A stretch of DNA of 20,000 nt from Chrysomallon squamiferum (GCA_012295275.1 CM022679.1:15108342-15128341), one strand, 5' to 3'. Shown: positions 1 to 12,000, counted from the first letter of the stretch. The notes: generated by a model not told the origin, from the letters alone. Translations and numbers: made by a program.

Positions 1-39
1 GTTTTTTTTATTCTTATTTTCTTACTAGTATTACTATTA

Positions 40-58
40 TTTTTTTTTTTTTTTTTTT
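40..58. repeat. Poly(T) run
   Basis: An uninterrupted run of about 19 T. It is one of many homopolymer runs in the intergenic DNA of this window. Confidence 0.85.
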
Positions 59-231
59 GTTTGTTTAAAGATTTATTATCATGACAATATAAACCTCAAA
101 AACATAAATCGATAGAATAATTTAAAAAAATGTTGTTTTGGGGGGGGTTGTATATTTTTTAATTACTGGGATGAAATAACCCTATTTATCTAAAACAAAC
201 ACATTATAAACTGACAGTCATAAACATTTTG

Positions 232-290
232 TTTTTTTTTTTTTTATTTATTTATTTATTTATTCATTCATTCATTTATTTATTTATTTT
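232..290. repeat. T run followed by (TTTA)n microsatellite
   Basis: About 14 T are followed by tandem TTTA units with a short block of TTCA variants in the middle (about 263-275). A hydrophobic open frame through this region is a product of the repeat. Confidence 0.85.
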
Positions 291-975
291 ATTGGACAGC
301 TATATACATTTTTTATTTCAGTTATTTATTATTTATATAGTTAATCATTTATGTATTCGCTTATTTAAATGTAAAGGGTGTATTCATCTGTTACTATATA
401 AAGAAAATAATTTTCATTTTATCCACTATTCCTCCCCCATCAGAAGAGCTGAATCTGCCCCTCTTCATCATATAAACTGGTTTAATGATTTATTTATTTT
501 TGTATACATGTATGCAGTGCATAATCATACAATGTCATCATTGGCAAATTGCTGTTTTTATTTTTGTTTTTATTTTCCTCATTTCTGTGACAGTAAAATA
601 TATTTTGAAACTGCAGCATGTTAGTAGTAACATATATTAGGCCTAGCAACACTGGTAGGCAGGATGAAAGAATTATTATTATTATGGGCACATCCATAAT
701 TTAAGAAAGGGGAGGTTATCACACTGTTGTTATCTTTCAAGAAGAATTGAGTTGGATCCTTAAAACATTCCCATACATATAAAAATAAATAAATAAATAT
801 TATAATAAGAAGAACAGCAACAACAACAAAAATAAATAAGTAAATAAAACAGAAGAGAAACACTAATCATAAAACAAATTAAATATATGTAATTGAAAAA
901 AAACAAAAAAAGATAATAATACTTTAAACTGTTTCATTATTCAAATACATGAATTTAGACCTAAGAAAAAACAAT

Positions 976-1045
976 AAAAAAAAAAGAAGAAGAAGAAGAA
1001 GAAAAAGAAAAAGAAAAAGAAGAAGAAGAAGAAAGAAAGAAAGAA
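976..1045. repeat. Homopurine GAA/GAAA tract
   Basis: Seventy consecutive purines on the + strand, made of GAA and GAAAA units without any pyrimidine. The minus strand reads as polypyrimidine and gives a poly-Phe open frame that is not a gene. Confidence 0.9.
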
Positions 1046-1661
1046 TAAGAACAAAAAGAAGATCAAAAAAGAAAAAAATAATAATAGATAATTGATTTGT
1101 GCATTATGGCTATTTAGCCCAAGGACCAGGAAGCTCAATATATCAGCCAATTCAGTAAAACTTCCTTATCATCCATTGTAAGTTAGGTAACACAATTTAT
1201 CATGCAGATTTCACACTTAAACGTCAGAATTAAGTAGACACCACTTTAAAACAGATTAGTGCAAATTAACATGGCTGTTTTCAAAGTACTCATGTCAAAG
1301 ACACAGATCTAATCTTTAAATGAACATTCAAACCTGGGTGTGCATTTTCAAAGGATATTAAATGCACATTTTGGCAAATATGAGAAAACGGATATTGCTT
1401 TTCATATAAACTGGGACTGTTGTTACGAATACTGCACACTGCTGTTAACCCCCTGTGTAATAAAAAATAATTACAGTTATGTAACAGTGAATCAGATCAG
1501 CAGCATTTTCAACTTATTTCACATATTGACTCAAGTATTTCTTTAAAGCAAATACCTTCTGTTTAATACTTCCATTCACTTTATTTGTAGTAGTGTTCAA
1601 AATTAGCTTACATGTAGCTGTAATGAGTTTGTTTCACTCTCATGTTTATAGCTAAGTGACA

Positions 1662-1665
<4 letters not shown>

Positions 1666-1693
<28 letters not shown>
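1666..1693. repeat. Poly(T) run
   Basis: An uninterrupted run of 28 T. Confidence 0.9.
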
Positions 1694-1696
<3 letters not shown>

Positions 1697-1856
1697 TGTA
1701 AAACAATGAAAAGTAAATGGATGAATGATATTTGTGTTTCCCTTTGTATCTGTGAGAGTTATGTCTCTTTGTGTGGATCACATTTTCATGTCTGAGTCTG
1801 GTCCTGTCTACACAGGTGTCTGTGTGTGCCTCTCACTCTCTGAGTGTTTGAATGCA

Positions 1857-1985
1857 CATATGTATGTATGGATGGATGGATGGATCGATGTATGTATGTA
1901 TGCATGTATGTATCTATCTATGAACAGATATATGTATGCATATATTTGTGATTGTATTTATATATGTATGTACATATATATTGAT
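1857..1985. repeat. Imperfect TATG/GATG microsatellite
   Basis: Tandem tetranucleotides of the TATG, GATG and TATC type continue into TATA/TATG-rich DNA. An open frame crossing it reads as repetitive Tyr, Met, Cys and Ile and is judged not to be coding. Confidence 0.75.
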
Positions 1986-2121
1986 AAGTGTGTGTAAGTC
2001 TGTGTGTGTACATGATAAAACAAATCTATCTTACCTGACTGATAGGTTAATAAATAAATAAAGAAAATTTTAAAAATAAAAAGTTAAAAAAACGAAATTC
2101 ACCAAAATAAATGAATATCAA

Positions 2122-2124
<3 letters not shown>

Positions 2125-2165
<41 letters not shown>
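2125..2165. repeat. (GT)n microsatellite
   Basis: About 20 perfect GT dinucleotides. Shorter GT stretches occur nearby at about 2460-2508. Confidence 0.95.
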
Positions 2166-2166
<1 letters not shown>

Positions 2167-2525
2167 TAACAAAAAATAAAATATTGGCAACATTTATTTA
2201 TATTTTTATAAAACACTTTTCAACAATTACTTTTCTTTTTATTGTTATTTTTTTTTTTGTTTTTTTTTTTTTTTTAATAAAATAAAAATGAAATGAAAAA
2301 AATATATATAGGCCTAAATGTATAATCCTGTTATGTAAATTTCTCATTATACACTTAAAAAAAAAAATTGTAAGCACACACAAAGACGGGTACACACTGC
2401 AGCTGTTTTTTTTCTTAATTGGTAAGTGCATACTGATACTTTATACATTGGTCTGCATATGTGTGTGCGTGTGTGTTATGTACGTTCTACTCGTGTGTGT
2501 GTGTGTGTAATTTTTGTTATTATTA

Positions 2526-2546
2526 TTTTTTTTTTTTTTTTTTTTT
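2526..2546. repeat. Poly(T) run
   Basis: About 21 T, followed by TTC and TTTTTA-rich DNA up to the start of the promoter region. A similar interrupted T block lies at about 2248-2275. Confidence 0.85.
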
Positions 2547-2699
2547 ATTTGTCACTTTTATTATTTCTTCTTCTTCTTTAATTTTTTTATTTTTTTATTT
2601 TTTCCGTTACGTTTATAGTGAACCCAAATGACACAAACATTGCCACTGGCTGGTAAATCATTGACGCGTATCGGTTTTCCGGCCAAATTTACGACTTAG

Positions 2700-2706
2700 C
2701 CACGTG
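2700..2706 (+). promoter_or_regulatory. CCACGTG (E-box / XBP1-ATF6 core)
   Basis: CCACGTG contains the palindrome CACGTG and the ACGTG core recognised by bZIP and bHLH factors, including XBP1 and ATF6 at UPR promoters. The motif is short, so the assignment rests on its position just upstream of an ER chaperone gene. Confidence 0.4.
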
Positions 2707-2718
2707 AGATAATTTTAT

Positions 2719-2737
2719 CCAATCGAAATTCAACACG
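2719..2737 (+). promoter_or_regulatory. ER stress response element-like site (ERSE)
   Basis: CCAAT at 2719-2723, exactly nine bases, then ACACG at 2733-2737. The established ERSE consensus is CCAAT-N9-CCACG (NF-Y plus ATF6/XBP1), so one of the ten specified bases differs. It lies in the same orientation as the gene, 142 bp before the ATG, where such elements are expected in ER chaperone promoters. Confidence 0.6.
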
Positions 2738-2779
2738 CTTGTTATCTCAGGCCTACATTCAGCCCGGAACTCACCGATG

Positions 2780-2785
2780 CCACGT
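2780..2785 (+). promoter_or_regulatory. CCACGT motif near presumed transcription start
   Basis: CCACGT is the reverse complement of ACGTGG, the XBP1/ATF6 core. There is no CCAAT nine bases upstream, so this is not a second full ERSE. Confidence 0.3.
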
Positions 2786-2860
2786 TGAAAAGGTCTTTTC
2801 ATTTAATCCTGAACCGGTGTGGACAAGAAGTTAGATCTCTCTCACAAGTTGGGTTTCATC

Positions 2861-3005
2861 ATGAAAGCTGTGTTTGTTTTATGTCTTGGGCTTTTGTCCC
2901 TCTGTTTAGCTGATGAAATTAAAGAGGAAGATGGAGTACTAATTCTAACAGAATCAAACTTTGAAACTGCAACGAAAGATAACAAATTTATACTTGTTGA
3001 ATTTT
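2861..3005 (+). CDS. P4HB: PDI exon 1: signal peptide and start of domain a
   Basis: Encodes residues 1-48 plus the first base of codon 49. The N-terminus [17 protein letters not shown] is a standard signal peptide: Lys, a hydrophobic core, and a small residue at the predicted cleavage site before DEIKEED. The exon ends in LVEF with donor GTAAGT at 3006, in phase 1, splitting the Tyr codon that precedes APWCGHC. The frame is open upstream to 2819 but has no ATG there. Confidence 0.95.
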
Positions 3006-6000
3006 GTAAGTATGTGTGGTCGAGGTATTTTGTAATTGTATTACAAGTTTTTATGTTAGAAGCAACAAGTGCACCAGTTATTTACAGTTTACTGTGATTT
3101 TAATTACCAACGTCGAGAAGTGTATAAATTATTATAATGCATATTGTTGTAATGGTAATACATAAGGCTTGCTCGAGCGAAAAGATGTAAGATTTACTTT
3201 AGACATCGTCTTTAAGAAATACAAGTTTCGCATATATAATATAGTCTTTTGTACACAGTACAGGTGTCCATGTTTTTAAAATGTGCACATTGTATTGAGA
3301 TGATATATCACAATTACTAGTAATACAAAATACGTATTATATATATATATGTTACTATGTATATATTTCTCGTTTCGTTTGTGTCTGTTCTTATAAGTTG
3401 ACCAACTTCTTCAGCCATATGGTACAGGTATCTTTATAGACGTTCAGTACATATGTGTATTGTAAATTTATTTCACTATGTAGAAATTGTTACTGACAGT
3501 TGACATGCTATATGTTTGTCAGCTACTGATTTTAAAAAGAATAACGTAGTTCATTTTACATAGTAAAATCAAAGCAAGAAATGATGTCTCATCAACTAAT
3601 GTAAATTCAGGGTTGTATTCAATTGAGTGTATATAAATATTTTAGTATTATGTCTGTGATGCTTGACTGCACACCAAGTTATGTGTAACATGGACTTGGT
3701 ATCTGGTACATAGATTAGTCCAATTTTTCCAATCTGACCTAATTTAGAACCAGACTAATTGTAGATAACTTTGTTAAAATGAATTAATACAGGCAGAATC
3801 TTGAATATTAGTTTTCTGTTTTGCATCTAAGAATTTTAATTTTTAAGTATTTATTTTGATGGATAGTGAACCTGATTTGAAAATTGCATATATTATCACA
3901 GACTAAATATAGTTATCTCAAATTAATAAAAATACAATTGGCAACTGTTTATTAAAAACCTAATTAAATGGTAAACATGTTTTTGCTAGCAACTATTTTG
4001 TGTTCGTTTGTAACTAATTCAGAAATTTGTTAATTTATCATTTAAATTTTACTGTTTATACAGATTTTTATGTATGTCATGTAACAAATCTATATAATAT
4101 ACTGTGTAATTTTGGTAGATGCTCCATGGTGTGGCCACTGTAAAGCACTGGCTCCTGAATATGCAAAAGCAGCCAAGACACTGAAGGACGAAGAATCTGA
4201 AATCAAACTTGCTAAAGTTGATGCAACTATTGAGTCAAAACTTGCAGAAAAACATGGCGTCCGAGGTTATCCCACAATTAAATTTTTCAAGGAAGGCAAA
4301 GCGATCGATTTCCAAGGTTTGTAATATATTTTTATAGCTTTATTATTATTAATTTTGTTTTCTTTTTATCATTGTTAAAACACTGTCTATGCTTTGCTGC
4401 TATGTAAATTGTTTTAATAAATAAATATATATATATATATATATTTGTTTGTACTGCCGAATCTTTTTCATGTTATACTTCTATTTTATATGTTTAATAA
4501 ATAGCTGTCACATAACTTACTGGAGAAAATAGGACCTTTATCACAGTTCTAATTTTGAAATTAGTATTGCCAGACATTTGTCAAAGAATAAACAAAAATT
4601 AAGGGCTGTTTTTAATGTGATGTGAGTTAATGCTAGTTGTGTGTTATGTGAACAGTACACAGGTTAATTTTTAAGAAAGATGCACTTTATTTTTACTTGA
4701 CACATTATTTGATTTTACTGTTGGTCATCTGCAGGTGGACGGCAAGCTGCTGAAATTATCTCTTGGTTGAAAAAGAAGACTGGACCTCCAGCAAAGACCC
4801 TGGAATCGGTTGCCGATGCTAAGAAATTTGCCTCATCTGACGAAGTTGTCATTTTCGGTTTCTTCAAGGTTAGTAAAATCAGATTTCAAGTTGGTAGCAG
4901 TTAACTTCGTCATTCACCAAAGAAAAATATGCTAATTATTTGCTTTTTAATATGGATCATCTTTATTTACACAATACGAGAATAAATATACACACTGAAC
5001 AAAAACCCTGACTGAAAAGAACTAGCTTCTGAAAGTAAATGAATATTTTACCTGTTACTCTTTATCTCACCTCAGTGACAAGTGTGTTTGGGAGTGGTGA
5101 TAACGGATCTGAAGACACACATGTTTAAATATATACTCTGGGAACATGGCTAAGAGGCTTACAGTCATTTGACACATGTTGATAACCTTGGTTCAAATAT
5201 CCATTGGTAGTTTATACAACATAAAATGTATATTTGATCACAGGAAATGGCACTGGATCTTAAAATATCAATTTCATAACTGTTCAGAAATACATTTGTT
5301 GGTAAACAAATTTCCTAAATGATTTTTCTCACAAATGGTTGTGGATGTGTGTGTGTGTGTGTTTTTTTTTTTTTTAACATTTCATATGTATTATTTCAGA
5401 GTTAATTTATCAGTCATACATTATATTATCAGATTAACAGAAATGGATGATTTTTTCCTTGATATAATGGTTCTTGTATGGTTTTATTTTCTCAAGCCTG
5501 CATTAACTGATCATAAATTAGTCAGCCCAGGAGCAGAAAATAAGTCATTGTAACTCAAATACATATGGGTTGTAAAATTTCACACTCCTTCCAACCATAA
5601 ACATGTCACATATTTTATGCACTTGTAACATGAATATGTCAAAGCGTCACTGCTGGTTTCATTTGGTGAAAAATTATACAGGGTACTTTGAAGTTTTATA
5701 ATTTCAATACTTTCTTCTCTTAATTTCAATGTCAATGCTTTTGTCTGTAAATTATTGCAGCAATTGTTTCTATTTGATTCATTTTGATTAACTTCTCTCT
5801 CTGTCTCAGGATTTGGAGTCTGATGCTGCCAAGGTGTTCTTGGAAGTTGCTGCTAGTACTGATGATCTTCCTTTTGCAGTCACCAAACATGACAAAGTCT
5901 TTGAAGAATACAAAGTTGACAGAGATTCCATTGTTCTCCTTAAATCGGTAAAGTATTGAGTACAGATCAGTTAACTGTTATCAGAACTCTAAATGATCTA

Positions 6001-9000
6001 CATTCCGTAAAACTTGTAATGTTGATGTTTTAAATATCCACAGTATTATTATATATACACACATGTATTAGTCAAAATACTACTACTTTAAGGATGTGTC
6101 AGTCTGTAATGTCAAGATTAATTTGTTTCCTGTTCATACAGTTGTTAGTCAAATTATTATTTTTCTTTTCTTTTTATTATATAAAGACATAAATAAGAAA
6201 TTCCCACTAAAGCTAACTTCACTTATAATTATTTGACAAAGAAGCACATACCACAACATTTATTAGATAAACCTGATGTGGACTGAGAAACCCAGATCTT
6301 CTTAATTAAATTTTGAAAACTGGTTCCTAAAATTCTGTACTACTGAATAATTTGGTACTAGCAACAAATTTAAATTATTAATATTAATGGAATTGGATTC
6401 AAATTTAGGTAAAAATAATTGTATTGAAATCCTCATCAGATATTTCTAAATAGACTTTTATTTATTTTAAATTAATATTCTGTATTCAGCAGAAAGTTAT
6501 CAGAATACATTTTTAGGCCTTAATATATTATAGAATGCTGTTTTACGTTACATCTTTAAAGGAGAAAATATTATCACGTGCATTCCAACTTGTTTGTCAC
6601 CAGTTATTACAGAGATGTTTATAATTTCAGTTTGATGAGGGAAGGAACAATTTTGAAGGTGAAATCAAAGCTGATGCTATTAAGACATTCATCTCAGGAA
6701 ACCGACTTCCCCTTGTTGTTGAGTTCACTCAGGAGGTATTCATCTTTATAATTATTTTTACAGCTGACATTCAAAATGTCACTATATGTTCTTAAAGGCT
6801 CCTTTGATATGAACCTCTAGACAAATTATTTAAACTTTATATTTAAATAAGCTAAGATGAACCTTTGAGATATTGTGGATATTACTTTTTAACTTCAGGC
6901 AGGAAACTATTTCTTCAACTGTGAATGTTTAATTACAGATAAATTAAGATGAAGAGTTTGTTTATTTACACTGAAGTGACTTTTGTTCACTTTTGCTTCA
7001 TGAGAGATATTCTTATGGATAGATTTAAAATTTTGATAAATACTATTTTGTTAAAATAGCTGAAGCCTTATTTAAAATGAAAATAAGTTCCTAATCTGTA
7101 AATAAATGTTTGTTTCTTGGAAACGAAAAATGTTGGAGTATTACTTTTGATTTATTTTTCTCTCCTAAGATACATTTTACAATTTTATTTTCATTAGCTT
7201 AGCAAATTGTTTTTATTTTTATTGTTATTAATAGTTTTTTTAAAATCACTTTATTATGACCACCTGTTTTTCCTATTCCAGTCAGCTCAGAAGATCTTCG
7301 GAGGTGACCTGAAGAATCACATTCTGCTGTTTATGGAGAAGTCTGATGAGAAATATGAAGACACTGTCAAACAGTTCAAGGAAGCTGCCAGCGACTTTAA
7401 GGGCAAAGTACGGTCATGCCATGTATTGAATATAAAACAAAATAACCAAATAAACGAGTATGTATTGTTAGAGCATCAACACCAAGCATGATTGATCTGA
7501 GCACGCTTTTAAAATCAACTGAATATAAAGGAAAAAAAAATACTTTTCATAAAATTACCAAGATGCTGTTAAGGAAATTATTATTTTTATGATTTTGGTA
7601 TTGTTGGCTGTTTTCATGATGTGTCATTCCATTATGAAGACCTGATCATGCTGCACAAATTTGAGGGGTTTTTTTTTCTCCACATAAAATTTATTTCAGT
7701 TTTGCTGAATATATTTTCATTAAATTTTGATTGCATGTCCAGGTGTGTTAGATTCGATTGTGTGGATGCAATTTTTATAATTATTTATAATCCTTCTTTT
7801 TTAAATTTCATTATTAATATTTAGTATAATTTTTTTTAAATTTTTTATTTTTTAAATTATTATTTTTATTTATATATTTTTTTATATTCATTTCTTATAT
7901 CCTGTATGCTTTAGCAGTAAAATTGCTTTGTGGGATAGTCTGCATTAATTAGTGTTTGGGAGGGTGAGGAGGAGATGAATTTTTGCTTCTTTTGTTTTCT
8001 GATTAGAAAGTTACCACTAGTTGTTTGCATTATACATAGATTTTCTGGGTTACAAACAAGTAAAATTAGTTTTATGCATTATTTGATTTATTCTAATTTA
8101 TCAACAAGTTTTTGTAAATCTTTTGAACTTTTACGTGATCTCCATAATCAATTTTATATTTTAATTTGAGATAACATAAGGAATAAGAATAAAATAGTAT
8201 TGTGTAATGTGAACCTTTAGCTCCTGCACTTTATGTATATTAATTTCAGTAGTATAATTTTAGATACACTGGTCTTCTCTACTAGATTAGAAGTGCTTTT
8301 GCTAAATTCATTAATATGATCTTGATTAGGCAAAATTAGTCATTTCTACTTCATTTATGGTTACTTTTACAGTTGCATAATACTTCTTACCGTCCTTCAC
8401 TTTAGTAACTTAGTTTGCATGGACCTAGATAGGCAATTAGTTAATATGCAAATTTGTGATGAAGGCATAGTTGAATTGAAGGCATCATCAGTTTTTTTGC
8501 TGCTTTTTTTTATATCTTTAATTCTTAGCTTGTAGTGGATGGTACTCGAGTATTTGAAAATGATTTAAAGGAAGGCTAATTAATTGCATAATCAACTTTA
8601 GTTCAAGTGTTAATATTTTCGCACTGTTCACTTTCAGGTTCTGTTTATTACCATTGACACGGCTGAGGATGATAATGCCAGAATTTTGGAATTCTTTGGC
8701 CTGAAGAAGGAAGAGACCCCAGCAGTGAGACTCATTTCATTGGCTGAAGACATGACCAAATTCAAACCACCCACAGACAGCATAGATACGTCTTCTCTGA
8801 AATCTTTTGTACAAGATTTCTTGGATGGCAAAATCAAGGTATTATTTCTTAGCAACTACAGTAGTCTTCAGATTTCAAAAATATCCATTTACAGTTAAAT
8901 GTTGGTTCTGTGTTTCTTTGTAAAATTGATGCAAGTACTATTATTATTATTTTTTTATCTTTTTTTATTAAATTAAAAAACATGTCAAGAAAATTGTATA

Positions 9001-12000
9001 ACACGGAAATATTTTATAGTTCGTTTAATATGAAACTTGTTCAGAATTATACATTGTTTTTGTTTGTTTTATTAAATTAAAAAAATATATCAAGAAAATT
9101 CACTAACATGGAAGTAGTTTGATACAAGAACCGTATAAAATTATTTTTAATAATATTTCATTTTTTAATTATTTTTAAAGACAAATGTACTAGAAGAGTT
9201 TTTTTACATTTTATTTTCTACATTAGAATAAAATAGTTGGCAGCATTTTTTAAAAAGAGATTTATTTCATTGACAGCCCCATCTGATGACTGAAGATATA
9301 CCAGAAGATTGGGATTCCAAACCAGTCAAAATTCTAGTAGGAAAAAATTTTGCTGACGTTGCCATGAATAAGGATAAAAATGTTTTGGTTGAATTTTGTG
9401 AGTGTAATTTTATATAAAACTTGTTCATAGTGATTTATTTAACTCTAGTTTATTCTTTCTGAGAAATATATTCTACCACAGAAAATACTGATATAAACTA
9501 AATCAAACCTTTAAGTGTCTGCTTTTGTCTAAATATACAGAACATTATTTAATGTGGAGTATAAAACATTTTATAAAGGATTTGATGATGCATTCAAATA
9601 ATTAACAAGACTCTTTATATGTTCATTGTATCAAATGGATCATAAGAATAATTCTTGAAAATATAAAAATAATACATTAATTTATTTTAAATAATTTCAG
9701 ATATTGTAAAATTATGATTTTTAATATTGTATATTTATATATTTTTTGTCTTTGTAATTAATCCAGTTTTCAAAAAACAGTTTTACGGAAGCTTTTTGCT
9801 AATAAATTGTAATAATTACAGTGATCTATCACAAATTAAATGAGTTTATTTTACCATAAAAATATGGTAATCTTTATCTTAGTCATCAGAATTATAACTA
9901 GTATCTATTTTTAGTTATCCAGTTACTAATTACTCCATTTTATATGGTCAGCTTATTTTGTATTAGAACCAGTTACTTTTTTTCTCTTTACAAAATAAAT
10001 ATTAGTTTACAATTAAACTCAGCTGCCTAAAATTAAAATGTATAATGAATGTTTAAGTCAAATGTTGGGACTTGGGGTATATTTATAGTTCAATGTTTCT
10101 GTTGGTAATGGTAGTATATTTATAGCATTTGCAGTCAAAATAGTTTACAGTTAAATCCAATTGTCTGATTTTGAAATTTATAAAGATTTTAAAGACACAG
10201 AAACAATTTGAATGTTTCTTAGAACACATTTTAAAAAAAAAAAATTCAAGTTTTAATTTAGAATTAACTGCCTAAAATTGAAATTTGAGTTTAGCTGCAC
10301 CCAAATAAGTCAAATGTTCCATGGAGTTCATTTATAACCATATTAATTTAAAATTGAAATTAACAGCTGAGTTTAATCACAAACAAGCAAGTCAGATATT
10401 CTTTGGAATACATTTATAACATTATTAATTTGTGTTAGATTAGAGTTAATTCATACTGGCCTAAAATAGAAGTTTATAACGAGTTTGTTTAACCACATAA
10501 AAAAAGTTGAATGTGGTACATGGTGTTTGCAGTTTACAGTTAATCAGTGTTTGATGTGTGACTCTGTTTTCACAGATGCTCCATGGTGTGGACACTGCAA
10601 ACAACTTGCTCCAATCTGGGACGAGCTTGGTGAGAAATACAAGGACCACAAGGACATTGTCATTGCCAAGATGGATTCCACTGCCAACGAGGTAGAGGGT
10701 GTTAAAGTACAGAGCTTCCCCACAATAAAATACTTCCCTGCCAACAGTGAAGAGGTAAATATTTTAATTTCATGTGTTCTTTGAGTAACAAAGTAAAAAC
10801 ATAATAATAAAACAAATTAAAAATTTAAATTATTATGTTTATTAATATTATTAATAGTATTTTTATTAAACTTTTTTTTTTCTTTTCTTATTTAATAGTA
10901 ACAATTTTAAAATTAATATACAAATCTTCCTATTTTTCCATTTAGTCACATGACAGTTAAACCCAGTGAAGGTTTGATTATTAAATAGATACATGACAAA
11001 GCACCAAATATGATCTATTAACTTGATAAATAATATCCTTAGAAATGCTTAGGCAGAATTCAGAAAAACTTGAGAACTAAGTGACAAATTTTTAAAATAC
11101 GTTTGAATTTACTGAGTATGTAATTTCTTGCAGGTTATAGATTACAATGGTGAGAGAACACTGGCAGGTTTCACTAAATTTTTGGAAAGTGGTGGCAAAG
11201 AGGGTGCAGGCCCAAGTGAAGAGGTATGTATTTCATTATGGCTGTGACTGGTTAGAATAAAAGACAGATAGTGATAAAACAGTATTAGAGAGATCTTGTA
11301 CAGTAACAGCCAGCATCAAAAATGTCCCAACACCCTCAAAATGGCCCCTATTCTGAAACATTTTGTTACTATATAATGTGTCACAAGTAGTAATAAATTA
11401 ACAGTAATTTGTGTATAAAGCATTTTAGTTCACAATTAACATTTTTTATTTTGGGCTCCTTTAACACATATAAAATGCACATTTGGGAAAAGTTAAAAAT
11501 TTACAGAATACTAATCTAAACGATTGTACCTCATACTTCTAAATAATTATTTTTAGATTTTGGGGGTATCTCAAATGGATAAAATACATTTGGGAACAAG
11601 TTATAAATTGCTGAATAATTGGTCTAAACAACTGTACTTCATAATTAAAAAATAAAACAATTGTTTTTGGGAGTTACATTAAAACTGGATAAAAAAACAC
11701 AAATATTGTGGAACAAATTGTATTACAAAATACTAAATTCTACTACACACTTAAAAATGATAGTTTTTGTATTTTGTACCTTGCACATAAACACATATTA
11801 AACACATCTGAAAAGAAGTTACAGTTAATATTTTATTACGAATTTGCTTGTTATATGTCAAAAGAGGTGTTCATATGATAAAATAAAAAACAGTGATGAC
11901 ACTACTTTATTTATTATTTATACAGTCATGTCCAGTGCACATATGTGTAATATGTTCAAATATTGATTTTGCTTTTTAAATTAAAACAAAACATTTGTTT

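Larger units (their letters stand above)
1..2620. other. Upstream intergenic low-complexity region
   Basis: This stretch is very AT-rich and dominated by homopolymers and microsatellites, the main ones listed separately. Open frames here translate to runs of Phe, Leu, Ile, Lys or Tyr from the repeats and resemble no protein family I know. The least repetitive part, about 1090-1660, shows no splice-flanked coding segment that I can recognise. It could be an untranslated end of a neighbouring gene, but nothing in the sequence demonstrates this. Confidence 0.6.
2625..2860 (+). promoter_or_regulatory. Promoter and 5' leader of the PDI gene
   Basis: Base composition changes abruptly here: low-complexity AT-rich DNA gives way to balanced sequence with several CpGs just before the start codon. 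It contains an ERSE-like element, a CACGTG box, a second CCACGT motif and a TGACGCGT motif (2662-2669). There is no convincing TATA box. The transcription start cannot be fixed; somewhere around 2750-2800 is plausible. No ATG lies between 2790 and the chosen start at 2861. A non-coding upstream exon cannot be excluded. Confidence 0.6.

Noticed and set aside
229-624. Open frame of 131 codons on the + strand
   Set aside because: It is generated by T runs and TTTA repeats, reads mostly Phe, Ile, Leu and Tyr, and has no recognisable domain.
941-1150. Minus-strand frame with a long poly-Phe stretch
   Set aside because: It is the complement of the homopurine GAA tract, not a protein gene.
2819-2860. 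Upstream in-frame extension of PDI exon 1 starting at GTG 2819
   Set aside because: It has no ATG and would put charged residues before the signal peptide. The ATG at 2861 has A at -3 and directly precedes a normal signal sequence.
4317-4324. Alternative exon 2 donor at GTAATA (4321)
   Set aside because: Joining there to 4735 shifts the frame, while the donor at 4317 restores Gly-Gly-Arg as in the family.
8634-8855. Minus-strand frame opposite PDI exon 7
   Set aside because: It mirrors the exon's codon structure; the + strand product is a recognised b' domain.
10461-10744. Minus-strand frames overlapping PDI exon 9
   Set aside because: They are antisense shadows of a well-supported exon, with no family resemblance.
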